Assembly: GCA_015272165.1 (NCBI GenBank)
Contig: JACYMF010000088.1
Location: forward strand, 1 to 64,000
Length of the DNA stretch: 64,000 nt
DNA from: Cyanobacterium sp. T60_A2020_053
GTDB lineage: Bacteria > Cyanobacteriota > Cyanobacteriia > Cyanobacteriales > Cyanobacteriaceae
Direction: 5' to 3'
The position numbers were made by a program, and so were the translations under genes. The notes beneath the pieces are model-generated. The model saw nothing but the letters and a program-made list of their open reading frames with translations, searched no databases and had not been told where the DNA came from. Positions 25,209-34,245 of the stretch are shown here, in pieces (within the stretch, counting starts at the first letter, position 1; each line of letters begins with the position of its first letter).

Positions 25209-26324
25209 ATGCACATTGCTTGGCTTGGGAAAAAATCACCTTTTTGCGGTAACGTCACCTATAGCAGGGAAATTACCAGCGCTTTGTTAGCAAGAGGTTA
25301 TAAGGTTAGTTTTCTCCATTTTAGTCAAGAAGGGGAAGATTCTTCTTTTGATGTTTATAATGCTGAGGTAAATTTACCTTTTATTTATAAATCACAAATC
25401 TATACTATCCCAGCGCCCAACTCCTCACAAATACTCTTAAAATCTTTACAAGAGTTAAAACCTGATTTGGTTCATGCTTCTTTGACATTATCACCTCTTG
25501 ATTTTAAATTACCCGAAATTTGCCAGCAGTTAAACCTTCCTTTAGTCGCTACATTTCATCCTCCTTTTGACAGTCATTGGCGCAATTTTAAATCTAGCAC
25601 TCAATATTTAACCTATCAACTCTATGCGCCCTCCCTCGCTCGTTATGATTGTACGATTATTTTTTCCCAACTACAACGGGATTTATTATTAAAATTGGGA
25701 GTGCCAAAAGAAAAATTAGCAATCATCCCCAACGGAGTTGATACGGAAAAATATCAACCGGGTAAGTCATATTTCAAACAAAATTTTTCCCATCATCGTT
25801 TATTTATTTATCAAGGGCGGGTGGCAGTAGAAAAAAATTTAGAATCTTTGTTAAAAGCCTGGAAATATTTAGCCATGAAAAGGCACTCTCGTTTACTAAT
25901 TGTTGGTGATGGACATTTAACCCCTACTCTTAAACCTAATTATGGGGAGGAAGATGGGATTATTTGGTTAGGGGTGATAAGTGATGAAGCTAAACGAATT
26001 GATATTTTGAGGGGCGCTGATGTGTTTATTTTACCTTCTTTAGTAGAAGGGCTATCTCTTTCTTTATTAGAAGGAATGGCTTGTGGTTTAGCTTGTGTGG
26101 CTACGGATGCGGGCGCTGATGGTGAAGCACTCACAGAAGCAGGGATTATTCTTTCTACTCAAGGAGTCACTACTCAATTAAAAACCATTTTACCTTTATT
26201 TCAACATCACCCCGAATTAGTACAATTACTAGGGAAAAAAGCCAGAGAAAAAGTTTTAGCCAAATATACTCTTAGTGATAATGTCACTAAATTAGAAAAA
26301 TTATATAAAACTTTTTTTACATAA
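25209..26324 (+). CDS. Glycosyltransferase, GT4 type
   Basis: 371 residues with the two-domain GT-B fold. N-terminal acceptor half: AWLGKKSPFCGNVTYSREI. C-terminal donor half: IIPNGVDTEKYQPG (near residue 178), YQGRVAVEKN, and the E-x7-E motif EGLSLSLLEGMACGLACVAT (near 285). It transfers a sugar from a nucleotide donor; the acceptor is unknown, and no wza/wzx-type cluster is nearby. The start at 25209 lies just after a possible earlier start at 25194 in a different frame, so the start is not in doubt. Followed by tRNA-Leu. Confidence 0.85.
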   Translation: MHIAWLGKKSPFCGNVTYSREITSALLARGYKVSFLHFSQEGEDSSFDVYNAEVNLPFIYKSQIYTIPAPNSSQILLKSLQELKPDLVHASLTLSPLDFKLPEICQQLNLPLVATFHPPFDSHWRNFKSSTQYLTYQLYAPSLARYDCTIIFSQLQRDLLLKLGVPKEKLAIIPNGVDTEKYQPGKSYFKQNFSHHRLFIYQGRVAVEKNLESLLKAWKYLAMKRHSRLLIVGDGHLTPTLKPNYGEEDGIIWLGVISDEAKRIDILRGADVFILPSLVEGLSLSLLEGMACGLACVATDAGADGEALTEAGIILSTQGVTTQLKTILPLFQHHPELVQLLGKKAREKVLAKYTLSDNVTKLEKLYKTFFT

Positions 26325-26405
26325 AAAGTACTTAAATTCTCACTAATATAAATTTAAACTTGCTAGATAACATAAAATTCGCTACAATATATCGTGTTTA
26401 CCCAA

Positions 26406-26487
26406 GGGCGGATGGCGAAATTGGTAGACGCACCACACTCAAAATGTGGCGGCTTCGGTCGTGCGAGTTCGAGTCTCGCTCTGCCCA
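26406..26487 (+). tRNA. tRNA-Leu (anticodon CAA)
   Basis: 82 nt without CCA. Acceptor GGGCGGA pairs with TCTGCCC (one G-T pair); D-loop GGTAGACG; anticodon stem CCACA/TGTGG with loop CTCAAAA, anticodon CAA reading UUG; a long variable arm (CGGCTTCGGTCG) typical of class II tRNA; T-arm GAGTTCGAGTCTC. No intron. Confidence 0.96.
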
Positions 26488-26614
26488 TTGTCTAGTTTTT
26501 CTAACTATTTTTAGCTTCTTCGGCTCTGTTGCCCCACACTGTATTTTTCAACAAAAACACCCACAAAATCAGTGTGGGATGAATTGCCGTCCAGATTTAT
26601 GATATAATTCTATT

Positions 26615-26905
26615 AATCGGTGCTAGAGAGATGTAGCCGTAGTCGGCGAACTCCCCGTTGTAGAAAGGCTAGAGACTACCTATCAATTAATTAATTGATA
26701 GCCCCAATGCTTCACTGTTCCTCTTGTAAGCAATAAGCGTAAATGAACAAAGGCGGGTGAAAAACTAAAAAATTAAAAGACCTTCGGAACGAGGGATAAA
26801 GCCTACCGCCTGAAAGTAAGACTCGTTACTTCTCGGAGTAAAAAGCATTTCTTTGGGTAGGAAGCCTACACCATAATCTTTGATTTGGTGTATGGTAGTT
26901 CACCT
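26615..26905 (+). mobile_element. Right-end remnant of an IS200/IS605-family element
   Basis: At 26627-26698 one frame reads RDVAVVGELPVVERLETTY and a stop, which looks like the last residues of a TnpB protein; no upstream part of tnpB remains. Behind it comes about 200 bases of structured sequence and near the end the perfect hairpin TACACCA-t-AATC-ttt-GATT-TGGTGTA (26867-26892), followed by GGTAGTTCAC. Subterminal hairpins mark the right ends of IS200/IS605 elements, and in TnpB elements this zone encodes the guide (omega/re) RNA. Neither tnpA nor an intact tnpB is present. Lies 128 bases past tRNA-Leu. Confidence 0.6.
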
Positions 26906-27001
26906 CAATTGTCATAAATAGGGTATTGACAGAATAAGAAAAAGATCATATAATCGCAATCAAAGATTAATGTAGCGGATATAACATTTTAACCGTACAG
27001 C

Positions 27002-27008
27002 AAGGAGG
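27002..27008 (+). promoter_or_regulatory. Strong Shine-Dalgarno sequence for a TTG start
   Basis: AAGGAGG lies 8 bases before the TTG at 27017 and decides that start. The next ATG in the frame is far inside the protein. Confidence 0.7.
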
Positions 27009-27016
27009 AAGTCAGC

Positions 27017-27340
27017 TTGGCCAGAAAAAGAAAACGCAAAAGTCGTCGCCGCTTAGAGGGAAGAAAAATTTTAGAATTAGTACCTCATCACTACATCGAA
27101 AGTGGCGATGATAAACCCGTGACTGCAGCACGGAAACATATTCGAGCTGAAGGTATTACCCCCCCAGCAGTTTTAGTAGTAAAGCGCAATGAGCATACCA
27201 CAGATCGCTATTTTTGGGCGGAAAAAGGTTTGTTTGGTGCTCAATATGTGGAAGAAAACCATTTTCTTTTCCCCAGTTTAAAAACTATTAAGCCTCAAGT
27301 CAAAGCGCCCTCCGGCACTCCAGCCTTATCCTCTCACTAG
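27017..27340 (+). CDS. DUF3155 protein
   Basis: 107 residues starting at TTG. The basic opening MARKRKRKSRRRLEGRKI is followed by a compact domain (DKPVTAARKHIRAEGITPPA and YFWAEKGLFGAQYVEENHFL). This is the cyanobacterial family DUF3155; function unknown. The basic N-terminus suggests nucleic-acid binding, which is inference. The IS remnant lies upstream, so the promoter may have been partly replaced. Complete in length. Confidence 0.85.
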   Translation: MARKRKRKSRRRLEGRKILELVPHHYIESGDDKPVTAARKHIRAEGITPPAVLVVKRNEHTTDRYFWAEKGLFGAQYVEENHFLFPSLKTIKPQVKAPSGTPALSSH

Positions 27341-27364
27341 GCTAAAATAGTCTTTGCGGATAAT

Positions 27365-27420
27365 CTGGGTAAAATTACCCAGGTTGTGGCGATTAAATAG
27401 GGTAATTTACCCCTATCCAT
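27365..27420 (+). terminator. Two adjacent hairpins behind DUF3155
   Basis: CTGGGTAAAATTACCCAG (27365-27382) is a perfect inverted repeat. It is followed by GGGTAATTTACCCC (about 27399-27412), a second one. There is no clear T run, so terminator or leader element for the next gene both remain possible. Confidence 0.4.
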
Positions 27421-27474
27421 TGTTCCCTTTAATCTGTAAATATAAAGAAAAGGTTAAGAAAAGGGGATAAGGAG

Positions 27475-27864
27475 ATGGAATACATTTATGTGGTGGATAG
27501 TGCCAGTTTGGTGCTAAAGATGATTAATTATTGTGTAGTCAATCCCCACGTCAAAGACACAGAAATTACGGTAATTCACCAAATAAATGGTTGGATTATT
27601 CGCTTAAAGTCACCATATTTACTTACCGCCCAACAATATGGAGATGCCAAGGCTTTCTTCTCTGAATTAGGGTTTACTTATCGTCCCAATGTGCAAATCA
27701 ATTTGGTTTTTTGTAGTTTGGATATGGGAGAGTCAGTAGTTACAGTGATGGAAGATTATAACGTAGCTATTATTTCTCATGGTAGTGCAGACATCACAGA
27801 AATGGAGGCTTTTCGCCTACAATTTTCTCGAGGCTTAGGCTATCGTCCTGAAACTCTCGCTTAA
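27475..27864 (+). CDS. Conserved hypothetical protein
   Basis: 129 residues, soluble, no recognised motif. It starts at ATG with AAGGAG eight bases before. Alternating hydrophobic strands (EITVIHQINGWIIRLKSPYL; VQINLVFCSLDMGESVVTV) suggest an alpha/beta fold. It lies 56 bases in front of the YeeE/YedE-type membrane gene on the same strand and may be co-transcribed with it. No function can be assigned. Confidence 0.6.
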   Translation: MEYIYVVDSASLVLKMINYCVVNPHVKDTEITVIHQINGWIIRLKSPYLLTAQQYGDAKAFFSELGFTYRPNVQINLVFCSLDMGESVVTVMEDYNVAIISHGSADITEMEAFRLQFSRGLGYRPETLA

Positions 27865-27920
27865 TTAGCTTATATACTATATAATCAAGTAGTAATAAGC
27901 TGATAACGAGATCAAAAGTA

Positions 27921-28325
27921 ATGGTGGAGTTTAATTGGATTACGAGTTTAAGTGGTGGTATTCTTATTGGGATTAGTGCATCGTTACTCTTACTGTTCAA
28001 TGGGCGCATTGCTGGGATTAGTGGTATGATTAATGGAGCGCTAGATTGGCAAAATAGAGAATACTGGCGCTGGTATTTTTTAGTAGGGATGATAATAGGG
28101 GGTATTATTTACGAATACCTATCTCCTTTCCCTCCAACACCTGCTGCTAATTTTGACTTCCTTACCATGATAATTGGTGGCTTGTGTGTGGGTTGGGGAA
28201 CTCCCATGGGGAATGGATGTACCAGTGGTCATGGAGTGTGCGGTTTAGGGCGTTTTTCTGGGCGTTCACTGGTAGCGGTAATTACTTTCATGGTTACTGC
28301 GATGATAACCGTTTTTATTTTTTGA
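27921..28325 (+). CDS. YeeE/YedE-family sulfur transport half-protein
   Basis: 134 residues with about four hydrophobic segments. The family motif is GNGCTSGHGVCGLGRFSGRS (near residue 93), whose two cysteines form the thiosulfate or sulfur path in YeeE. Many bacteria encode YeeE as two adjacent half genes; the second half (DUF6691) would be expected directly behind, but 28326-28578 contains no such frame. It may therefore act alone or with a partner elsewhere. A link to the sulfide:quinone oxidoreductase 3 kb upstream is plausible but not shown. Confidence 0.8.
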   Translation: MVEFNWITSLSGGILIGISASLLLLFNGRIAGISGMINGALDWQNREYWRWYFLVGMIIGGIIYEYLSPFPPTPAANFDFLTMIIGGLCVGWGTPMGNGCTSGHGVCGLGRFSGRSLVAVITFMVTAMITVFIF

Positions 28326-28578
28326 TGTTTGACTGGATTCGAGTTAGAAGTCCGAAATGCCTGAAGAAAGGTTATTTTTTGGGCGATTTATAAGCTAAGT
28401 TACATTTAACTTAAGGCTGTGATAAAGTCTTAAAAATTACTCAAACGTTTAACTGTTAACTTTTGCAGACCTTCCCTGAAAGACTTAAATGCACACTACC
28501 TTATTGCATTTCCAATAGCTTTAGATCGAACTCAGGTACAATGTAGTTTAGACTCTAACCTCATCATTAGTTTAAACT

Positions 28579-29085
28579 ATGAATTATTTAATCGCTGTAT
28601 TATCCGACCGTATTCAAGCTGAAGAAGCCTACACAGCATTAGAAAAAGCCAATATTCCCCTTCAACAAATTTCCATATTAGGTAGGGGTTATAAAAATGC
28701 TGATGAGTTTGGCTTTATTAATCCCAATGACGTAGGTAAAAAAAATGCTATTAGAATGGCTTATTGGTTGATTCCTTTTGGTTTTTTTGGGGGCTATACT
28801 TTTGATGCTATTACTGGTTTAGATACTTTTGCTTGGGCTGGTGAGCCTTTTAATCACATTATTGGTGGTTTTTTGGGTGCTATTGGTGGGGCGATGGGTA
28901 GTTTTTTTGTGGGGGGGGGCGCTGGTTTGGTAGAAGGTAGTGGCGATGCTTTACCCTATCGTAATCGTCTTAATGCTGGAAAATATCTGGTTATTGTACA
29001 GGGTAATGATGGCACAAAACAATTAGCTACTAAAATTTTACAAGGTTTTAATCCCGAAAATTTACAAGGATATGTTATTGAATAA
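28579..29085 (+). CDS. Conserved cyanobacterial membrane-associated protein
   Basis: 168 residues. The N-terminal 40 residues form an alpha/beta unit (MNYLIAVLSDRIQAEEAYTA and IPLQQISILGRGY) as in small general-stress proteins. A glycine-rich hydrophobic middle follows (FGFFGGYTFDAI, IIGGFLGAIGGAMGSFFVGG), able to cross the membrane as a hairpin. A C-terminal strand (AGKYLVIVQGNDGTKQLATK) repeats the ACT-like start. Family known in cyanobacteria; function unknown. Start by ATG; upstream DNA has no clear regulatory site. Confidence 0.7.
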   Translation: MNYLIAVLSDRIQAEEAYTALEKANIPLQQISILGRGYKNADEFGFINPNDVGKKNAIRMAYWLIPFGFFGGYTFDAITGLDTFAWAGEPFNHIIGGFLGAIGGAMGSFFVGGGAGLVEGSGDALPYRNRLNAGKYLVIVQGNDGTKQLATKILQGFNPENLQGYVIE

Positions 29086-29099
29086 AATTATAAAGTGCT

Positions 29100-29300
29100 G
29101 TCGAGATGGCAAATTGACAATTGACAATGGATAATTGACAATTATGAGGTTTTACGATCTTCGTGTGGTATTATATTTAATTTGCTGTATTTTTTGATGC
29201 TTCTAGTCTGTCTTAACCCTTATTAATCAGCATTTCTGAGTTATTCAGAAGAGTCTAATTAATTCATAATTCATAATTCATAATTCATAATTCATAATTT
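29100..29300. repeat. Heptamer arrays AATTGAC/AATGGAT and AATTCAT
   Basis: AATTGAC, AATTGAC, AATGGAT, AATTGAC run head to tail at about 29110-29145. At 29258-29297 AATTCAT is repeated five or more times. The two arrays lie between convergent genes and end at the MscS stop codon. Confidence 0.75.
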
Positions 29301-29307
29301 ATTATCC

Positions 29308-30198
29308 TCACGATTCCACTTTTTCATCAACACTCATTTGATATTCATTAAACTTCTCTTGGTCATAAAAATAGACACTCCGAATAGGATAAGGAATACT
29401 AATCCCCGCCTCGTCAAACACATTTTTGATCGCCATAATTGCTGTAGTTTGTACTTTTCTAACAATTTTTTGTTGCGGTAAAGTCCAATAGCGCACGACA
29501 AAATCAATGGAACTATCACCGAAGTTAACAAGGTCAATTTCGGGCGCTGGTTGTACTAAAACACCATCAACACCCGTGACAATTTTGAGTAAAAGTTCTT
29601 TAGTTTGAGGTAATGGGGTATTGTAATCCACACCCACAGCTAAATCGGTTCTACGTTTATCATATCCCGTTCTGACCTGAACAGAATTAGTAAAAATAGT
29701 GGCGTTTGGAATTAAGACTTTTTCTCCTTGATAAGTGCGAATAATTGTAGTTCTAATATCAATATGTTCTATCAAACCTTGATAACCTTCCACAATAATT
29801 TCATCACCAATTCTAAAAGGTTCTTGTAAGAGAATTAAGATACCAGCGAGAAAATTTTTAAATATATCTTGAAAAGCAAAACCAATGGCAATGGAACTTA
29901 AACCCAGCGCCCCAAAAATTGTGCCTAAATTCAAGCCGGGAAAAGCCAAAACACAGGCTAAGAAGAAACCAACTACCCAAATACCAACACTTATCCCTTG
30001 AATAAATAATATTTCTAAGGATTTATTTTTGATTACTTTTTGAGCCATTGAAAGGGAAAAGTTTTTGCCCCAATTAGCAAAATATCTAGTTAGAAAAAGA
30101 ATGATTACACCAGAAATTATGCCGGGTAAAATTTTGATAAAATCTCCCACCAATTCCATAAGGCTTTCGCTAATTGTATTGAGTAATTTTTGCATCAT
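29308..30198 (-). CDS. mscS: Small-conductance mechanosensitive channel (MscS family)
   Basis: 296 residues. Three N-terminal membrane segments, the last being the pore helix with GLSSIAIGFAFQDIFKNFLAG (near residue 98). The beta domain IGDEIIVEGYQGLIEHIDIR follows, then the cytoplasmic alpha/beta domain ending ISIPYPIRSVYFYD. It opens under membrane tension to release solutes during osmotic downshock. Length matches E. coli MscS. It is transcribed alone, towards the convergent gene 28579-29085. Several MscS paralogues are usual in cyanobacteria. Confidence 0.93.
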   Translation of the reverse strand: MMQKLLNTISESLMELVGDFIKILPGIISGVIILFLTRYFANWGKNFSLSMAQKVIKNKSLEILFIQGISVGIWVVGFFLACVLAFPGLNLGTIFGALGLSSIAIGFAFQDIFKNFLAGILILLQEPFRIGDEIIVEGYQGLIEHIDIRTTIIRTYQGEKVLIPNATIFTNSVQVRTGYDKRRTDLAVGVDYNTPLPQTKELLLKIVTGVDGVLVQPAPEIDLVNFGDSSIDFVVRYWTLPQQKIVRKVQTTAIMAIKNVFDEAGISIPYPIRSVYFYDQEKFNEYQMSVDEKVES

Positions 30199-30301
30199 AT
30201 TTGTAATTAAATAATTTTAATTACAACTTAACATCATCAGCAAGGTTTTTGCAAAGTCTGCCTCAAAATGCTTTGCCCTCACCCCCAACCCCTCTCCCAT
30301 A

Positions 30302-30478
30302 GCAGGGCGTTTTCAAAGTCAGGATCAAAATTGATTTGTTTTTGACAAGAAGACAGGTTGACAGGGAGACAGGAGGATTTTTTACTATTAATTGATTTAT
30401 TGGTAGTTAAAAACCTCTGAATTTCAGATTATTGGCTAGTTTGAGAAACTAACATTTTTGAGAATGAAAACGCCCTGC
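30302..30478 (-). mobile_element. 177-bp MITE, copy 1
   Basis: Terminal inverted repeats GCAGGGCGTTTTCA, flanked by the 7-bp target duplication TCCCATA (30295-30301 and 30479-30485). It has no ORF. It differs from the copy inside ureC (31212-31388) at about two positions only. It interrupts a CCTCTCC-type hairpin repeat. The gap 30199-30740 otherwise shows the remains of that repeat and an AT-rich leader of ureC. Confidence 0.9.
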
Positions 30479-30740
30479 TCCCATAGGAGAGGGGAGAAAT
30501 ATTTGATAATAATTGATTAGTTATTAGTTAAAAACTTCTAAGTTTCAGACTATTGGATAGTTTGAGAAGCTGAGATTTTTGAGAATGAAAAAGCCATGAT
30601 TTCATCTGAATTTTTTATAACTACTGTAAAAGAGCCACAAAAATTTGTCAACCAATAACATTTCAAGGTAGTTTTTTTTGGACAATCTAGGTAAGGTTAA
30701 ACTAAAGTTAAGTAAAATATCGAGTTAAAGGAAAAATATT

Positions 30741-32628
30741 ATGCCTTACTTTATGCATAAGCGCGCCTACGCTGACACTTTTGGACCAACTACGGGGGAT
30801 AAAATTCGCCTCGCTGATACGGAGTTAATTATTGAAGTTGAAAGGGATTATACGGTTTACGGTGATGAGGTAAAATTTGGTGGCGGTAAGGTGATTCGGG
30901 ATGGTATGGGGCAATCGGGCTTTTCTAGGGCGGAGGGCGCTGTGGATACTGTCATAACTAATGCGTTAATCCTCGATTGGTGAGGTATTGTTAAGGCAGA
31001 TATTGGTATTAAAGACGGCAAAATTTTTAAAATTGGTAAGGCAGGAAACCCTGAGATACAGCCTAATGTGGATATAATTATCGGACCTAGTACGGAAGCC
31101 ATTGCTGGAGAAGGAATGATTTTAACGGCTGGAGGCATTGATAGTCATATCCATTTTATTTGCCCTCAACAGATTAAAACTGCCCTTGCTTCGGGCATAA
31201 CCACTATGCTAGCAGGGCGTTTTCATTCTCAAAAATGTTAGTTTCTCAAACTAGCCAATAATCTGAAATTCAGAGGTTTTTAACTACTAATAAATCAATT
31301 AATAGTAAAAAATCCTCCTGTCTCCCTGTCAACCTGTCTTCTTGTCAAAAACAAATCAATTTTGATCCTGACTTTGAAAACACCCTGCTATGCTAGGGGG
31401 GGGTACAGGTCCAGCCACTGGTACTAATGCGACTACTTGCACCCCCGGAGAGTGGCACATGGCGCGAATGTTGGAATCGGCTGATGCTTTCCCGATGAAT
31501 TTGGGTTTTTTAGGTAAGGGTAATAGTAGTCAACCGGAGGGATTGGTTGAACAGGTTGAGGCGGGCGCTATGGGTTTAAAACTCCATGAGGATTGGGGGA
31601 CAAATCCTTGGACTATTGACACTTGTTTAAATGTGGCGGATCAATATGATGTACAGGTGGCGATTCATACTGATACTCTTAATGAGGCTGGTTTTGTGGA
31701 AGAAACTATTAATGCTTTTCAAAATCGAGTCATACATACTTATCATACGGAGGGCGCTGGAGGGGGACACGCGCCGGATATTATTCGGGTGTGTGGAGAA
31801 ATGAATGTGTTGCCGTCTTCGACTAATCCCACCAGACCTTATACTGTTAATACTTTGGATGAGCATTTGGATATGTTGATGGTGTGCCATCATTTAGATA
31901 AAAATATTCCTGAAGATGTGGCTTTTGCTGAGTCACGCATTCGCCGAGAAACCATTGCTGCTGAGGATATTTTGCATGATTTGGGCGCTTTTAGTATGAT
32001 TGCTTCTGATTCTCAGGCAATGGGAAGGGTAGGGGAAACTATTTTGCGCACTTGGCAGACTGCGCACAAAATGAAGGTACAAAGGGGAGTTTTAGGGGAA
32101 GGTAAGGCGGATAATTTTCGGGCAAAAAGATATATTGCTAAATATACGATTAATCCTGCCATTACTCACGGTATTAGTGATTATGTGGGATCGATTGAAG
32201 AGGGTAAGTTGGCTGATTTGGTGTTGTGGAAACCAGCTTTTTTTGGGGTTAAGCCTGAGTTGGTATTGAAGGGGGGCGCTATTGCTTTGGCACAAATGGG
32301 AGATGCTAATGCGAGTATTCCTACTCCTCAACCGATTTTACCTCGTGGGATGTTTGCTAGTTTTGGAGGGGCGCTGGCTTCTACTTCTTTGACTTTTGTA
32401 TCGGGGAGGGCGCTGGATTTAGATATTAAGGGTAAGTTGGGTTTGAAAAAAGCCACTGTAGCGGTTAGTAATACTCGTAATTTGAGTAAAAGGGATATGA
32501 AGTTAAATGATTATACTCCTACTATGGAAGTTGATCCAGAAACCTATGAGGTGCGCGCTGATGGCGTATTATTAACCTGTGAACCAGCAACGGTTTTACC
32601 TATGGCGCAACGATATTTCTTGTTTTAA
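30741..32628 (+). pseudogene. ureC: Urease alpha subunit, disrupted
   Basis: The two parts together cover the whole urease alpha chain: [16 protein letters not shown] at the start, [16 protein letters not shown] (nickel-binding His pair), [13 protein letters not shown] (the carboxylated Lys), [16 protein letters not shown] and [17 protein letters not shown]. Two lesions are seen. A TGA at 30981-30983 stands where homologues have Trp (ILDW-stop-GIVKAD). A 177-bp MITE at 31212-31388, with duplicated TATGCTA, splits the TTML/GGGTG segment. Removing the element and one duplication restores the frame exactly. No other ure genes are adjacent. Urease cannot be made from this locus. Confidence 0.93.
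31212..31388 (+). mobile_element. 177-bp MITE, copy 2 (inside ureC)
   Basis: Ends GCAGGGCGTTTTCA and TGAAAACACCCTGC; 7-bp target duplication TATGCTA at 31205-31211 and 31389-31395. No coding capacity. Orientation is opposite to copy 1, only 734 bp away, with almost identical sequence, so the insertions are recent. Confidence 0.95.
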
Positions 32629-32654
32629 AAAAACAGGCTCTTCCACGTTAGTAT

Positions 32655-32835
32655 GATAAATTATGTCTAAAAAAAGGTGTCAGGTATTAGGTGTCAGGTG
32701 AAATGCAAACCATAAATTTATAAAAATCTCTAGTTATGCTAAAGTCTTTGATTTATAAGCATTGAAACCTTTGCCCCTTGCCCTTTGCCCTTTGCCCGTC
32801 ACCTCACGATTGTACTTTTTCAGCAACTCCTATAT
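32655..32835. repeat. GTGTCAGG and TTTGCCC short tandem repeats
   Basis: GGTGTCAGGTATTAGGTGTC (about 32675-32697), a block shared with 45820 and 48500 (AAAGTCTTTGATTTATAAGC, about 32740), and CCTTTGC heptamers (32766-32805). No gene between ureC and arsA. Confidence 0.6.
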
Positions 32836-32905
32836 ATAAGGAAAACGTTACAAAACGTTATACTAAACAAGGAATAGCAATAATTTTATCTTTGGTTATT
32901 TAACA

Positions 32906-34081
32906 ATGCGTGTAATTTTAATGACAGGAAAAGGGGGAGTTGGGAAAACTTCCGTGGCGGCGGCTACCGGGTTGAGGTGCGCTGAGTTGGGATATAAAAC
33001 CCTTGTCCTCAGTACCGATCCCGCCCATTCCCTCGCTGATAGTTTTGATATAGAATTGGGTCATGAACCGAAAAAGGTGAAGGAAAATCTCTGGGGTGCT
33101 GAATTAGATGCCCTCATGGAATTGGAAGGTAACTGGGGCGCTGTTAAAAAATATATTACTGAAGTATTACAAGCTAGGGGACTAGATGGTGTACAAGCTG
33201 AAGAGTTAGCCATTTTACCCGGGATGGATGAAATTTTTGGTTTAGTGAGGATGAAACGTCACTATGACGAAAAAGATTATGATGTTTTAATCATTGATTC
33301 AGCGCCCACCGGCACAGCTTTAAGATTATTGAGTCTTCCTGAAGTGGGGGGATGGTATATGCGCCGTTTTTATAAGCCTTTACAAACCATGTCGGCGGCG
33401 CTACGCCCGTTAGTTCAACCATTTTTTAAACCCATCGCTGGTTTTTCTTTACCTAGTAATGAGGTAATGGATGCACCCTATGAATTTTATCAACAAATTG
33501 AAGCATTGGAAAAAGTTTTAACGGATAATAACCAAACTTCCGTGCGCTTGGTGACGAATCCTGAAAAAATGGTTATTAAAGAGTCTTTGCGAGCCCATGC
33601 CTACCTCAGTCTTTATAATGTGGCAACGGATTTAGTCATCGCTAACCGTATTATCCCTGATCAAGTGGATGATCCTTTTTTCCAACGGTGGAAAGAAAAT
33701 CAAGCGGTTTATAAGCAGGAAATTCATGATAATTTCCATCCCTTACCCGTCAAAGAAGTTCCCCTATTTTCTGAGGAAATGTGTGGGTTGAGGGCGCTGG
33801 AGCGTCTTAAAGATACATTATACAAGGATGAAGACCCTAGCCAAGTATATTACGCAGAGAATACGATTAGAATTATTCAAGAAGAAAATAACTATAGCTT
33901 GGAATTATACCTCCCCGGCATTGCCAAAGATCAAATTCAGCTTAATAAAACAGGAGACGAGTTAAACGTGCGTATCGGTAATCATCGCCGTAATTTAGTG
34001 TTGCCTCAAGCCCTAGCTGCCTTAAAACCGGCGGGCGCTAAAATGGAAGACGATTATCTAAAAATCAAATTTGCCAGTTAA
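32906..34081 (+). CDS. ArsA/GET3-type ATPase with C-terminal Hsp20-like domain
   Basis: 391 residues. The P-loop [17 protein letters not shown] is at the start, followed by [13 protein letters not shown] (switch I) and [17 protein letters not shown] (switch II). The first 300 residues are an ArsA/Get3 fold; only one ATPase half is present, as in Get3. The last 65 residues ([19 protein letters not shown] to DDYLKIKFA) form the alpha-crystallin-like ArsA_HSP20 domain common in cyanobacterial relatives. The Cys ligands of arsenite pumps are not evident and no arsB or arsC is near, so a chaperone role is more likely than arsenic export. Alone in its operon. Confidence 0.88.
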   Translation: MRVILMTGKGGVGKTSVAAATGLRCAELGYKTLVLSTDPAHSLADSFDIELGHEPKKVKENLWGAELDALMELEGNWGAVKKYITEVLQARGLDGVQAEELAILPGMDEIFGLVRMKRHYDEKDYDVLIIDSAPTGTALRLLSLPEVGGWYMRRFYKPLQTMSAALRPLVQPFFKPIAGFSLPSNEVMDAPYEFYQQIEALEKVLTDNNQTSVRLVTNPEKMVIKESLRAHAYLSLYNVATDLVIANRIIPDQVDDPFFQRWKENQAVYKQEIHDNFHPLPVKEVPLFSEEMCGLRALERLKDTLYKDEDPSQVYYAENTIRIIQEENNYSLELYLPGIAKDQIQLNKTGDELNVRIGNHRRNLVLPQALAALKPAGAKMEDDYLKIKFAS

Positions 34082-34090
34082 AAACTGTAG

Positions 34091-34117
34091 GTTGGGTTAG
34101 CGGTAGCGTAACCCAAC
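34091..34117 (+). terminator. Hairpin behind the ArsA-like gene
   Basis: GTTGGGTTA (34091-34099) pairs with TAACCCAAC (34109-34117) around a nine-base loop, ten bases after the stop. This is a repeat of a kind often found in cyanobacteria; it may act as a terminator though the T run is missing. Confidence 0.5.
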
Positions 34118-34195
34118 AAAACATAACTAATTTACCGAACTTAATATGAATCATCACTTCACCAAAATAGTAGATACTGCGGTGAGATAATAAAC

Positions 34196-34245
34196 CTCAT
34201 AATTATCAATTGTCCATTATCCATTGTCAATTGTCCATTATCCAT
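34196..34245. repeat. CAATTGT/CCATTAT heptamer array
   Basis: Units TTGTCCATTATCCA repeat at about 34207-34245. The array reaches into the 3' end of txlA and supplies its last Gly codon and stop. Confidence 0.75.

Noticed and set aside
26360-26602. ORF across tRNA-Leu
   Set aside because: Reads straight through the tRNA gene; not a protein.
26615-26905. Group I intron or HEARO-type RNA downstream of tRNA-Leu
   Set aside because: Conserved group I core elements were not found, and one frame reads as a TnpB C-terminus with an IS200/IS605 right-end hairpin, which fits better.
28184-28393. ORF overlapping the YeeE-type gene in another frame
   Set aside because: Starts inside the YeeE-type gene and its unique tail (28326-28393) shows no family resemblance.
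30981-30983. In-frame TGA in ureC as selenocysteine or recoding site
   Set aside because: Homologues have Trp there, no selenocysteine hairpin or machinery is seen, and the gene is also split by a MITE; a simple nonsense change is the better explanation.
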